DNA of 64,000 bases from Bog-756 sp963725395. Its GTDB lineage: Bacteria; Actinomycetota; Acidimicrobiia; Acidimicrobiales; RAAP-2. Within the stretch, counting starts at the first letter, position 1. Each line of letters begins with the position of its first letter. Location: NCBI GenBank assembly GCA_963725395.1, contig CAVRYH010000004.1, forward strand, positions 433,793-497,792, read 5' to 3'. Below are positions 27,735 through 36,128 of this stretch, piece by piece. Both the position numbers and the translations under genes were made by a program. The notes under the pieces were generated by a model. The model ran no database searches and had not been told where the DNA came from. It saw only the letters and a list, made by a program, of their open reading frames with translations.

Positions 27735-29403
27735 CGGTCAGCAGCCCGTAGCGGATCTCCCGGCCTCGCGTGGCCGGGAGATCGGTCGGGAGCGAGGTCC
27801 GACCGGTGGGCCCGAGGCGGTGGAACACCGGATCCGGGCCGCGCCACCAGCCCTCCAACCGGAGCGGGTCCTTCCTCACCTTGCCGGTGGCCGTCTGGGG
27901 CAGTGCCCTGGTGAGGCGGACGAAGGCCGGGACCCACTTGGTGCCGAGATCCGGCTGGGAGGCCAGGAATGACCCGAAGTCCTGCGGGTCGAAGTCCCGG
28001 CCCTCCAGTAGCTCGAGTGCGGCCATCACCTGGTCACCCGAGCGGATGTCGGGTACCGAGTAGACGGCCACCCCGGCAACGTCGGGATGGCGCACCAGTA
28101 TCCGCTCGATGGGCCCGGCGGTCAGGTTCTCCGAGTCGACCCGCATCCAGTCGCCACGGCGGCCGGCGAAGTAGAAGAACCCGTCGGCGTCTCGGTAGGC
28201 CAGGTCCCCGGTCCAGTACCAGCCGTTCCTCGTCCGTGCCTCGGTGGCGGCCTCGTCGCCGTAGTACCCCTCGAACCGGCCCGGTCCCGACCGGTTCACG
28301 ATCTCGCCGACGGCCCGGTCACCGTTGACCAGGCGGCCGTCCTCGTCGAAGACGGCCGGCGGGCACTCCACCATGGTGTCGGGGTCCACGATGGCGACGT
28401 CGTCCACCGGCCGGCCGAGCGATCCGACCGGGGTGTCCGGGGTCCGGCTGATGGCCACCCCTCCCTCGCTCGAGCCGTAGCCTTCGGTCAGCACACAGCC
28501 GAAGCGTCGTTCGAAGGCGGCCTGGTCGGCGATCGAAGCCTCCGTCCCGAACCCGCGTCGAAGGGTCGTGGTGGCGTCGTCCGGCTGTTCGGGGGTGGCC
28601 AGCACGTAGGCCAGGGCCTTGCCCACGTAGGTGAACGTGGTCACCCCGTACCTCCTGACGTCCGCCACGAATCCGGACGCGCTGAAACGGCGGGCCAGGA
28701 CCACGGTGGCCCCCACCACCAGGGACGGCCCCCACAGGACCATGAGGGCATTGCCGTGGAACAGGGGCATCGAGCAGTAGGCGACGTCGTCCCGCTCGTA
28801 GCCGTAGGCCGGCGCGGATCGGAGGGCGATGGAAGCCAGGCGACCCTGGGTGCACCGCACGGCCTTCGGAGCCCCCGTGGTCCCCGACGTGAACAACAGG
28901 AGATGGAGGGAGTCCGGGGTCGGCGCGCACTGCGCCGCCAGCTGTCGCGGGTCGGCGCCACGGTGGGACCCGAGCAGGCGCTCCATGTCGGGCCCGTCCA
29001 CCTCGACGACCCGGTCGGCCGGAAGGCCGAAGGACAGACCGTCCAACAGGCGGGACCCCTCTGCGTCGGTGACCACGACGTCACAGTCGGTGCGGAGGAT
29101 GTCGGCGGCCAGGGCGTCGCCTCTCCGGGTCGGGTTGATGCCGACCACCACCGCACCGGCCAGGGCGGCGGCACCGAGCCAGTAGACGTACTCGGGGACG
29201 TTGCCGAGCAGGACGCCGACATGGGGAGGTCTCGGGCCCGCCCAGCCGCGCAGCAGGGAGGCGCGCTCGGCGCTGGCCGCGACCACCTGGCGCCAGGACC
29301 ACACCTCCCCCTCGAACCGGAGGCCCGGATGCTCGTCGTCCGACCTCGCCAGCAACAGCTCCGCCACGCTCGTCGTCGGGGCACCGGCATGGTCGGGGCT
29401 CAA
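27667..29403 (-). CDS. AMP-dependent acyl-CoA synthetase (FadD-like)
   Basis: A 578-residue ligase that activates a fatty or other carboxylic acid to its CoA ester. Core motifs: LLFTSGTTGAPKAV (A3), GYGSSEGG (A5), WYWTGDLAYRDADGFFYFAGR (A7) and TATGKVRKDPL (A10 lysine). The TTG at 29403 overlaps the stop of the thioesterase gene (TTGA) and is the only sensible start; the longer open frame is a shadow. Pairing with a thioesterase-fold gene suggests acyl-CoA turnover. Confidence 0.88.
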   Translation of the reverse strand: MSPDHAGAPTTSVAELLLARSDDEHPGLRFEGEVWSWRQVVAASAERASLLRGWAGPRPPHVGVLLGNVPEYVYWLGAAALAGAVVVGINPTRRGDALAADILRTDCDVVVTDAEGSRLLDGLSFGLPADRVVEVDGPDMERLLGSHRGADPRQLAAQCAPTPDSLHLLLFTSGTTGAPKAVRCTQGRLASIALRSAPAYGYERDDVAYCSMPLFHGNALMVLWGPSLVVGATVVLARRFSASGFVADVRRYGVTTFTYVGKALAYVLATPEQPDDATTTLRRGFGTEASIADQAAFERRFGCVLTEGYGSSEGGVAISRTPDTPVGSLGRPVDDVAIVDPDTMVECPPAVFDEDGRLVNGDRAVGEIVNRSGPGRFEGYYGDEAATEARTRNGWYWTGDLAYRDADGFFYFAGRRGDWMRVDSENLTAGPIERILVRHPDVAGVAVYSVPDIRSGDQVMAALELLEGRDFDPQDFGSFLASQPDLGTKWVPAFVRLTRALPQTATGKVRKDPLRLEGWWRGPDPVFHRLGPTGRTSLPTDLPATRGREIRYGLLTDAGRTRLRAEFGEHGRVGLLGG

Positions 29404-30215
29404 GCCGGTGTCCCCACCAACAGGCTCTGGACGGCACGACCGACGCGCCCGTGCCGATCCCACAGCTCGGATTCGGCGGCGCCGATGCCCGGCGTACCGA
29501 AGCGGGTCCGGGCACGGAGACAGACCCATTCGCCCAGTGGTGGTCGGTGGACGGACACCGTGAGGTCCGGGTTGACGAAGATGCTCGTCCCGAACGGCAG
29601 TTCGGCACTGACCCCGTTGCCGAAGTCGGCGGCGGCCGCCGCCCGCTGCCAGGGAGTGACCTCCTCGCCGAGCATCACCGGGCAGCGCAGCCGGAACCAC
29701 ACCGTGGCCGGTCCCGGCCCGTCGAACCGGCCTGAGACGAACCGCATCTCCATGCCGCCGTTGTGGAAGGCGAGGTAGCCCTGAGGATCCTGCGGATGGG
29801 TCGCCCCGTGCTCGGGCGGTGGGGGGGCCGTGTCCTCGGCCACCGTCGGCTCTGCCGTCTGGTCGGCATCCGCAGTGCGGATGCGCAGTGCCCGCGACCA
29901 TGCCACTTCGGTCCCACCGGCCGCCACCACCGTGTCGACGAGCTGGACCCTCCGGCCCGGCCGGGACAGTCTCGACGTCACGAGGAGGGGCGCCACCGGG
30001 ACCGGCCTGAGCAGTTCGAGGCTGATGCGGACCAACTGGAGCCCGTCGTCGCCGGACAGGGACTCGACGGAGTCCGCCACCAGGGCCGCCACCGGACCCC
30101 CGTGCAGGGCATCACGGCTCCAGGGACCCCTGGCCCGATCGGTGGGCACCGACCGGTCGCCATCGCGCACGAACAGGGCGTCGGCGTCTCCGGCCCCGCT
30201 GGCGAGAGGTGTCAT
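29400..30215 (-). CDS. thioesterase family protein (double hotdog, TesB-like)
   Basis: A 271-residue protein with the TesB-type N-terminal motif: an acidic/Gly-Pro region followed by LHGGPVAALVADSVE (about 37-51), then LRPVPVAPL and RRVQLVDTVVAAGGTEVAWSRALRI. The second hotdog contains MRFVSGRFDGPGPATVWFRLRCPVML. It probably hydrolyses acyl-CoA to free acid and CoA, or is a non-catalytic relative. It is translationally coupled to the acyl-CoA synthetase that follows (TTGA), so the two may work on the same acyl pool. Confidence 0.8.
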   Translation of the reverse strand: MTPLASGAGDADALFVRDGDRSVPTDRARGPWSRDALHGGPVAALVADSVESLSGDDGLQLVRISLELLRPVPVAPLLVTSRLSRPGRRVQLVDTVVAAGGTEVAWSRALRIRTADADQTAEPTVAEDTAPPPPEHGATHPQDPQGYLAFHNGGMEMRFVSGRFDGPGPATVWFRLRCPVMLGEEVTPWQRAAAAADFGNGVSAELPFGTSIFVNPDLTVSVHRPPLGEWVCLRARTRFGTPGIGAAESELWDRHGRVGRAVQSLLVGTPA

Positions 30216-30342
30216 GGTCCTCGACGCTACGGGCCCGCCGGCGATCGTGCCAAGGGCGCCGCCGGCCGCCTACCATCGGAGCGACCAAGGCATCTCCGCC
30301 CGCGGGCCGGTGCCGCACCATTCAGCGAACACGAGGAGTGCG

Positions 30343-30726
30343 ATGGGAACGGGCACGGCACAGATCGACATCAACGGCGCGGCGGACGACGTCTGGGCAC
30401 TGGTCGGCGACTTCGGCGGCATCGCCGAATGGATGCCCGGCGTCGAGTCGTGCCGGGTGGAGGGCGAGGACCGGATCCTCGAGACCATGGGGATGACCAT
30501 CACCGAGAGACTGGTGGCCAAGGACGATGCGGCCCGTGCCATCACCTACTCGGTTGTGGACGGTGCACCCGTCGATTCCCACCGGGCCGTCATCACCGTG
30601 ACCCCGGCCGGCGACACATCGCACGTCACCTGGGAGGTCGATGCGACCCCCGACGAGATCGCCGAATTCATGACCACCGTCTACCAGGGGAGTCTCGACC
30701 AGTTGAAGAAGCACATCGAGGGATGA
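30343..30726 (+). CDS. SRPBCC family protein
   Basis: A 127-residue START/Bet v 1-like protein. It has the family layout: an initial beta strand (TGTAQIDINGAADDVWALVGDFGGIAEWMPG), a middle sheet and a C-terminal helix (EFMTTVYQGSLDQLKKHI) that closes a hydrophobic pocket. GAGGAG about five bases before the ATG at 30343. Such proteins bind lipids or polyketide-like ligands; the ligand is unknown. Its stop overlaps the next SRPBCC start (ATGA), so the two are made together. Confidence 0.85.
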   Translation: MGTGTAQIDINGAADDVWALVGDFGGIAEWMPGVESCRVEGEDRILETMGMTITERLVAKDDAARAITYSVVDGAPVDSHRAVITVTPAGDTSHVTWEVDATPDEIAEFMTTVYQGSLDQLKKHIEG

Positions 30727-31220
30727 GCGGACCGGGCGCGCCGTCGACCGGACCCCGGGGGCGGTTCTCCTACGAGGCGCGTGCCACGTCGGTGGCCCCG
30801 GTGGACGCGGTGTGGCCGCTCATCGGCGAGGCCCACCGCTGGAAAGAGTGGTCGTTCCTCGATCGCACCGACCTGGTCAGGGTCGGGACCCCCCTGCCCA
30901 ACGGGGTCGGGGCGGTGCGCCGCTTCACCAACCACGGGGTCGGCTCACGGGAGGAGGTGGTCGTGTGGGACCCGCCCCATCACCTCGGCTACGCGATCCT
31001 GTCGGGATTCCCGGTCCGTCACTACCGGGCCGATGTCGTGCTGAGCCCGGACGGCCCCGACGGGACGGGAACCCTGATCAGCTGGTCGGGAACGTTCGAC
31101 GAGAAGGTCCCCGGCACCGGTCGGATCCTCGAGCGGGTGCTTGACAAGCTGATGAACCGGTTCGCCACCGAACTCGCCACCTACGCTGACGGCCGCCACG
31201 CAGCCGACGCGCCCGCCTAG
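30723..31220 (+). CDS. SRPBCC family protein (polyketide cyclase/dehydrase-like)
   Basis: A 165-residue START-fold protein. It has RFSYEARATSVAPVDAVWPLIGEAHRWKEW, a loop GVGAVRRF, REEVVVWDPPHHLGYAILSGFPV and a long C-terminal helix. It follows its paralogue with an ATGA overlap. The final four bases overlap the convergent amidohydrolase gene (stops facing each other around 31217-31220). Ligand unknown; two adjacent SRPBCC genes may form a pair with different ligands or a heterodimer. Confidence 0.85.
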   Translation: MSGPGAPSTGPRGRFSYEARATSVAPVDAVWPLIGEAHRWKEWSFLDRTDLVRVGTPLPNGVGAVRRFTNHGVGSREEVVVWDPPHHLGYAILSGFPVRHYRADVVLSPDGPDGTGTLISWSGTFDEKVPGTGRILERVLDKLMNRFATELATYADGRHAADAPA

Positions 31221-32593
31221 TCCCCCTGACGCAGGCGGCGCGCCCGGGTCTGGACCTCCTGGCTGGCACGCTCGGTGTCGACGGTCAGGCACCGGCCGGC
31301 CTCGACCACCCGGGTGCCGGCCACCCAGACATCGGTGACCAGTCGGCTGGAGGCCGACCAGACGAGATGCTCGACGAGTTGGGCGTCGTCGAGCAGGGGG
31401 ACGAAGCCGGGGTCGTCGAGCCTGACGGCCATCATGTCCGCCTTGCTGCCGGGGGCGAGGACTCCGAGATCGGGACGGTCGATGGCCAGACCGGCGCCCC
31501 GGGTGGCCAGGTCGAGCGCGGAGGCCGACGGCAGCGCCGCGGCGTCGTGCTCCCTGATCCGGGCGAGCATGGCCGCCAGGCGAATCTCCTCCCACAGGTC
31601 GAGGTCGTTGTTGGACGCCGGCCCGTCGGTGCCGAGGCCGACCCTGATCCCACCGGCCAACAGGGCGACCAGCGGTGCGACGCCGGAGGCCAACTTGGCG
31701 TTGCTCTGCGGGCAGTGGGCGACCGCCACGTCATGGTCGCGGTAGACGGCGAGATCCTGGTCGGAAAGCCAGATGCTGTGGGCGGCCAGCACCCGTCCGC
31801 CGAATACACCGGCGCGGGCCAGCACCACGGGGGTCGAATCCCCGTGCTCGTCGGCGAAACGGGCGCACTCCTCGGCCGTCTCGGCCAGGTGGATGTGGAA
31901 CAGGGCGCCGAGCTCCCTGGCCCGGGAGGCGATGTCAGCCAGTACGGGGACGGGGACGGTGTAGGCCGCGTGCGGGGCGAAGCCGACCTCGATCCGGCCG
32001 CCCTCGTCGTTCCGTCGCCGGTGGAAGTCGGCGATCTGCTCGGTGCGCCGGTCCCACCACGACTCGTCCGACGGAAGGCCGGGCAGCTGGAGGACACCGG
32101 GGGTCACCAGCGCCCGCGAGCCGGCCGCCACCACGGCGTCGGCCACCGCATCCTCGAAGAAGTAGGCCTCACAGGTTGTGGTCACCCCGAAGCACAGCAG
32201 CTCGGCGGCGGCCAGAGTCATCCCCCAGTACACGTCCTCCTCGGTGAGCCGCGCCTCGCGGGGCCACAGGACCTCGTGCAACCAACGGTGGAGGGCCAGG
32301 TTCTCACCCGTGCCCCTGAACAGCGTCATCGGGGAATGGCAGTGGACGTTGACCAGTCCGGGCAGGAGTGCCCCTCGGACCCGGACCTCCCGCACCCCGG
32401 CGTCCGACCTCCCCGATCCGGTGGATCCCACATGGGTCACGGCATCCCCGGAGACCTCCACGACTCCGGGTCGCACCACCATCCCGGGCCGGTCGCACGG
32501 GACGACCAGGTCGGCCGTGTAGCGCACCAGGCCCACCGGTGACCCCGACCCCTCCCCCCGATCTCCGGGCGCACCCGGTGGCGGGCCGCCCAT
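31217..32593 (-). CDS. amidohydrolase (cytosine/MTA/SAH-deaminase-like)
   Basis: A 458-residue metal-dependent deaminase of the TrzA/MtaD type. Metal ligands: NVHCHSPMTLF, GFAPHAAYTV, HIHLAETAEEC, and the aspartate in GLGTDGPASNND. These enzymes usually deaminate S-adenosylhomocysteine, methylthioadenosine, guanine or related purine/pyrimidine rings. The ATG at 32593 overlaps the rpiB stop by one base (TGATG). The first 20-25 residues are Gly/Pro-rich, and the in-frame GTGs at about 32533 and 32524 (before RYTADLVVP) could be the true start. Confidence 0.85.
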   Translation of the reverse strand: MGGPPPGAPGDRGEGSGSPVGLVRYTADLVVPCDRPGMVVRPGVVEVSGDAVTHVGSTGSGRSDAGVREVRVRGALLPGLVNVHCHSPMTLFRGTGENLALHRWLHEVLWPREARLTEEDVYWGMTLAAAELLCFGVTTTCEAYFFEDAVADAVVAAGSRALVTPGVLQLPGLPSDESWWDRRTEQIADFHRRRNDEGGRIEVGFAPHAAYTVPVPVLADIASRARELGALFHIHLAETAEECARFADEHGDSTPVVLARAGVFGGRVLAAHSIWLSDQDLAVYRDHDVAVAHCPQSNAKLASGVAPLVALLAGGIRVGLGTDGPASNNDLDLWEEIRLAAMLARIREHDAAALPSASALDLATRGAGLAIDRPDLGVLAPGSKADMMAVRLDDPGFVPLLDDAQLVEHLVWSASSRLVTDVWVAGTRVVEAGRCLTVDTERASQEVQTRARRLRQGD

Positions 32594-33072
32594 CAGCGCG
32601 GCGCTGGTGGCGGGGTGCCGTCGGTGGCCGACTCCTCGGCCTCGATGGCCGCCAGCTCCTCGATCCGGGCCACGTGGCGGCCCCCGTCGAATCCCGTGGC
32701 CAGGAAGACGTCGACGATGTCGAGAGCCAACTCCGTGGCGACCACCCGGGCCCCGAGCGAGAGGACGTTGGCGTCGTTGTGGCGTCGGGCGAACCGGGCC
32801 GTGTACTCGTCGTGGCACAACGCCGCCCTGGCCCCGTGGACCTTGTTGGCGGCGATGGCCTCGCCCTGGCCGCTCCCACCGATGACGATGCCGAGCCGGC
32901 CCTGGCCCCGGACCACCCGTCGGGCCACGTCGGCACAGATCGGCGGGTAGTCCACGGGCTCGGTGGAGAACGTCCCGATGTCCTCCACCTCGTGACCGGC
33001 GTCGGTGAGGTGTCCGATGACGGAACCCTTCAGGACGAATCCGGCATGGTCCGAGCCGATCACCAAGCGCAT
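32593..33072 (-). CDS. rpiB: ribose-5-phosphate isomerase B
   Basis: A 159-residue RpiB, interconverting ribose 5-phosphate and ribulose 5-phosphate in the pentose phosphate pathway. MRLVIGSDHAGFVLK (substrate loop), GIVIGGSGQGEAIAANKVHGARAALC (the GxGxG phosphate loop, with Ser in place of the catalytic Cys as in many actinobacteria) and HNDANVLSLGARVV are typical. The last 15 residues (ATDGTPPPAPR) are an unconserved tail. Coupled to the amidohydrolase downstream. Confidence 0.92.
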   Translation of the reverse strand: MRLVIGSDHAGFVLKGSVIGHLTDAGHEVEDIGTFSTEPVDYPPICADVARRVVRGQGRLGIVIGGSGQGEAIAANKVHGARAALCHDEYTARFARRHNDANVLSLGARVVATELALDIVDVFLATGFDGGRHVARIEELAAIEAEESATDGTPPPAPR

Positions 33073-33092
33073 GGGAACACCCTAGGCAGCCC

Positions 33093-33625
33093 TCAGTCGG
33101 CCCACACGAACCGGGACGCCCGTTCGGGCCGGACGTGGCCCTCGTCGACGAACCCTCGGGCCGCCCGAGCCAGGGCGGCGACGGCGGGACGTGACGGGTA
33201 ACCGAGCTCGGCCCGGGCCGCTGGTCGCTGAAGGACAGGTGGGTCGTCGACATCCGGCCGCCTCGAGCGGGACGGTGGACTGGCGATGGAGCAGGCGACC
33301 CTCCACCAGGCCCGAGAGCTGGGCGGCGACGAGTGCCATACGACCCGGGAACTGTCGGGTCGGTGCGGGGAGGTCGGTGATCTCGGCGAGGGTGGAGAGC
33401 ACGTCCCTCAAGAGCAGGTTCTCCCCGCCCGGATGTAGCTGCGGCCGGTCAGACCACGCTCCGCGGCCAACAGGTACCCGTGGGCCACGTCGATCCACGT
33501 CGACGATGTTCAAGGTGGTGTCGACGAACCCCGGAACCGGCCGTTTCAGAAGTGCGAGCACGGTTCGGCCGGTGGGCGTCGGGGCGCGGGGTGGTTGGGT
33601 CAGATATGACCGGGGTCGGTCGTGA
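33093..33625 (-). pseudogene. decayed NAD-dependent epimerase (HpnA-like), C-terminal remnant
   Basis: The minus strand holds the last half of an extended-SDR sugar epimerase broken across frames. In order: PTPTGRTVLALLKRPVPGFVDTTLNIVDV, DVAHGYLLAAERGLTGRSYI, GGENLLLRDVLSTLAEI to STVPLEAA, MSTTHLSFSDQR, and ARAELGYPSRPAVAALARAARGF to FVWAD and a stop at 33093. At least four single-base shifts separate these pieces (one gain, three losses in GC runs). The NAD-binding N-terminal half is missing: the alcohol dehydrogenase gene ends where it should begin. This is a true remnant rather than one miscall. Homologues are the hopanoid-associated and dihydroflavonol-reductase-like epimerases. Confidence 0.7.
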
Positions 33626-34777
33626 TCAGCTCTCGAACCTCACCACGCCGCGCACGTTGGTCCCGGCGGCGAGGTCGTCATAGCCGTTCTGGACTTGGTC
33701 GAGGGTGTACTCCTGGGTGATCAGACCGTCGATCTCGAGCAGGCCGGCCTCGTAGAGCCGGAGCAGGTTGGGGATCTGCACCCGGGGGCTGCACGAGCCG
33801 AACACCGTGCCGAGCAGTGACTGGTTGAACATGGCGAAGTTGAACAGGTTGAGGTTCACCTGGTCCTGGTTGAACGGCGCGATGGCCGTGGTCACCACCC
33901 GCCCGTCCTTGGAGGCGAGCGCCAGGGCGGGGGCCACGAGGTCCCCGGTGAGCACCCCCGGCGTCAGGATGACCACGTCGGCCATCCGTCCCTCGGTCAG
34001 CTCCGGCAGCAGCAGATTGGCCTCGAGGATGGACGCCGCGCCGTGGGTGGCGCCGATCTGCTTGGCCTTCTCCACCTTGAAGGGAACAGGGTCGACCGCG
34101 ATGATCTGGCGGGCACCGGCCAACCGCGCCCCCTGGAGGGCACCGGAGCCGACGCCACCGCAACCCACCACCACGACGGTCTCCCCCGGCCTCACCTTGG
34201 CCCGGTCCACGGCCGAGCCGAACCCGGTCGAGATCCCGCAACTGATCAGTGCGGCGGCCTTCAAGGACACAGTCGGGTCCACCTTGACCAGTGAGGCCTC
34301 ATTGGCCAGCACCGACTCGGAGAACGTGCCCAGCTGGGTCATCCGGTTCACCGTCTGGCCGTCGAGGTGGTAGCGCCACTGGCCGTCGCTCATCATCGGA
34401 CCGGCCAGGATCGTCATCCCCAGGTCGCACAGGTACTGACGGCCCGACGCGCACCAAAAGCAGCGGCCACACGCCGGGATGAACGAGGCGGCCACGTGGT
34501 CGCCCACGGCCAGCGTCTCCACACCGGGACCCACCTCGGCCACCACACCGGCGCCCTCGTGCCCACCGATCATCGGGAACATCGAATCGACGCCGAACAC
34601 CGAGAGGACCTCCGCAGGGGCGCTCATGTCACCGGTCCGGAGGTGCTCGTCCGAGTGGCACATGCCGGCGTAGGCCATCTGGACCACCACCTCGTGGGGT
34701 CCCGGCGGGTCGATGTCCACCTCTTCGACCTTCCAGGGCTCGTTGAGACCGGAACAGACGGCGACGCGTGTCTTCAT
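33626..34777 (-). CDS. NDMA-dependent alcohol dehydrogenase (mycofactocin-associated)
   Basis: A 383-residue zinc-dependent medium-chain dehydrogenase. Catalytic zinc: CHSDEHL and the histidine of GGHEGAGVV. Structural zinc: CGRCFWCASGRQYLC, four cysteines. NAD-binding VVVGCGGVGSGALQGARLAG. It matches the Rxyl_3153-type family of nicotinoprotein alcohol dehydrogenases, whose bound NADH is reoxidised by mycofactocin (or artificially by N,N-dimethyl-nitrosoaniline). Its position directly beside the mycofactocin locus supports this. Transcribed in the same direction as mftR; an alcohol rather than formaldehyde substrate is likely. Confidence 0.88.
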   Translation of the reverse strand: MKTRVAVCSGLNEPWKVEEVDIDPPGPHEVVVQMAYAGMCHSDEHLRTGDMSAPAEVLSVFGVDSMFPMIGGHEGAGVVAEVGPGVETLAVGDHVAASFIPACGRCFWCASGRQYLCDLGMTILAGPMMSDGQWRYHLDGQTVNRMTQLGTFSESVLANEASLVKVDPTVSLKAAALISCGISTGFGSAVDRAKVRPGETVVVVGCGGVGSGALQGARLAGARQIIAVDPVPFKVEKAKQIGATHGAASILEANLLLPELTEGRMADVVILTPGVLTGDLVAPALALASKDGRVVTTAIAPFNQDQVNLNLFNFAMFNQSLLGTVFGSCSPRVQIPNLLRLYEAGLLEIDGLITQEYTLDQVQNGYDDLAAGTNVRGVVRFES

Positions 34778-34891
34778 GCGGGTTGGTCCTCCCCTTGGTC
34801 AGGACACCCGACGGGTGCCCGATCGCTGTCTTCCCAGCATCGCGCCACCGGCGGCGGCCGCGTCGAGCCAATCGATGCCGCCCCTGCCTGC

Positions 34892-35524
34892 TCATCGGCC
34901 CATCCGACCCTCCTCGAATCCGGTGGCGAGCAGCCGGAACGCACGATCCACCTCCGAGGACAGGTCCTCGGTGCCGTCGGCGACCCAGTGGTTGAAGCCG
35001 GCCACCGCCGCCCCCAGCGCGGCCCGGGCCACCGTCTGGGGGCCCAGGTCGTGAGCCGATGCTCCGATCCTCCCGGCCACGAAGTGGGCCACCACGTCGC
35101 ACCACTCGCCGTTGCGCACCGCCGAGTGGGCGACGAGCGTGGGGACCGTACTGATCAGGCTGATCCGGATCCGGAGTTCCTCGAGCTCGGGAGCACTGAA
35201 CCGGTTGGTGGCCACCACCGCTCGCCGGAGCACGTCCATCATCGGCTCGTCGGTCGGCGCACGCTGCAGCTGGTCCCGCAGCCGGACGAGCTCGGCGTCG
35301 AACTCCCCCCAGACCACATCCCGCTTCGAATCGAAGTACCGGAAGAAGGTCCGCCGGCTCACCCCGACCGCTGCTGCGATCTGGTCCACCGTGGTCTCGT
35401 CGTAGCCGTCGCGGTTGAACAGCTCGAGGGCCGCCCGGGCCACTTCCTGGCGGGTCGTGCTCGGTCGCCGGCCCCGGGCCACTTCGGCGGGACGGGCCTC
35501 CCCCGACGTCGGTGCGGCGCTCAT
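34892..35524 (-). CDS. mftR: mycofactocin system TetR-family regulator MftR
   Basis: A 210-residue TetR regulator. Its DNA-binding domain RQEVARAALELFNRDGYDETTVDQIAAAVGVSRRTFFRYFDSKRDVVWGEFDAE is the MftR type, and the ligand domain runs to EEGRMGR. The ATG at 35524 is chosen; the open frame extending to 35974 covers mftA and is a shadow. It is divergent from mftA with 117 bp between. In mycobacteria MftR represses the mft genes and is released by long-chain acyl-CoA; the same role is inferred here. Confidence 0.88.
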   Translation of the reverse strand: MSAAPTSGEARPAEVARGRRPSTTRQEVARAALELFNRDGYDETTVDQIAAAVGVSRRTFFRYFDSKRDVVWGEFDAELVRLRDQLQRAPTDEPMMDVLRRAVVATNRFSAPELEELRIRISLISTVPTLVAHSAVRNGEWCDVVAHFVAGRIGASAHDLGPQTVARAALGAAVAGFNHWVADGTEDLSSEVDRAFRLLATGFEEGRMGR

Positions 35525-35529
35525 CAGGC

Positions 35530-35562
35530 TTCCATTTTGACATCGAGTGCTATAAATTGGAA
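35530..35562 (+). promoter_or_regulatory. mftR-mftA intergenic operator and extended -10 candidate
   Basis: This AT-rich stretch within a GC-rich genome holds inverted arms TTCCA (35530-35534) and TGGAA (35558-35562). It also holds an extended -10-like TGCTATAAA (35548-35556) reading toward mftA. A TetR repressor bound to the arms would cover the -10. The start site would fall about 80 bases before the mftA ATG. A TTGACA at 35537-35542 is too close (8 bp) to that -10 to be its -35. Confidence 0.4.
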
Positions 35563-35641
35563 CCTTCACCCACGTTCGAGGCGGGCCGCTCTGGTGGTCT
35601 GACAGCGTCCGGCCATCGCACCCAGGAAGACAGGAGCGCTC

Positions 35642-35809
35642 ATGACCGTGACCCACTCGTCCCCCGCCGGCCCCGAACAGACCGTCGTCGACGGCGACGC
35701 CCAGCCGCAGACTGCACCGGAAACCGGCACCCCGGAGCACGGTGCCCTGATCGAGGAGGACCTGCTGGTCGAGGACGTGTCCATCGACGGCATGTGCGGC
35801 GTCTACTGA
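35642..35809 (+). CDS. mftA: mycofactocin precursor peptide MftA
   Basis: A 55-residue ribosomally made precursor ending LVEDVSIDGMCGVY; the invariant IDGMCGVY end is diagnostic. MftC acts on the C-terminal Val-Tyr and MftE cuts it free as the core of the redox cofactor. The N-terminal leader (about 1-37) is longer than in the roughly 30-residue mycobacterial peptides and is rich in Pro, Thr and Gly. AGGAG five bases before the ATG at 35642 supports this start. Too short for routine ORF calling and easily missed. First gene of mftABC-E-SDR-F. Confidence 0.93.
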   Translation: MTVTHSSPAGPEQTVVDGDAQPQTAPETGTPEHGALIEEDLLVEDVSIDGMCGVY

Positions 35810-35825
35810 GCCCCACAGCCGACCC

Positions 35826-36128
35826 ATGCCCCCCGAACCGTCCCGAGGGACGCCCGCGTTCGACGGGTCGCGACCCTGGACGCTCAATCCGCAGGTGTCC
35901 CTCCGCCCCGAGTCCTTCGGGGCACTGGCGTACCACTTCGGCACCCGACGACTCTCGTTCCTGAAGAGCCGCACGCTCCTGACCGTGGTCGAGAGCCTGG
36001 CTGATCAGCCCACGGGCCACGCCGCCTGCTCGGCCGCCGGGGTCACGGCGGCCGAGCTCGGCACCTACGAACGGGCGCTCGCCACACTGGCCCGATCGGG
36101 AATGATCTGCGAGCGTGAGGAGTCGTGA
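35826..36128 (+). CDS. mftB: mycofactocin peptide chaperone MftB
   Basis: A 100-residue RiPP recognition element. LNPQVSLRPESFGALAYHFGTRRLSFLKSRTLLTVVESLA is the PqqD-like winged-helix core of MftB that holds the MftA leader for MftC. It starts 16 bases after mftA and its stop overlaps the mftC start (GTGA). This copy has a short Pro/Arg-rich N-terminal extension before the core. Confidence 0.92.
   Translation: MPPEPSRGTPAFDGSRPWTLNPQVSLRPESFGALAYHFGTRRLSFLKSRTLLTVVESLADQPTGHAACSAAGVTAAELGTYERALATLARSGMICEREES

Noticed and set aside
32594..33253. N-terminal extension of the amidohydrolase frame
   Set aside because: It covers rpiB and part of the decayed epimerase; the MSTTHLSFSDQR piece belongs to the epimerase remnant.
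35537..35556. TTGACA plus TATAAA read as a standard sigma-70 promoter for mftA
   Set aside because: The spacer is only 8 bp; the extended -10 alone is the better reading.
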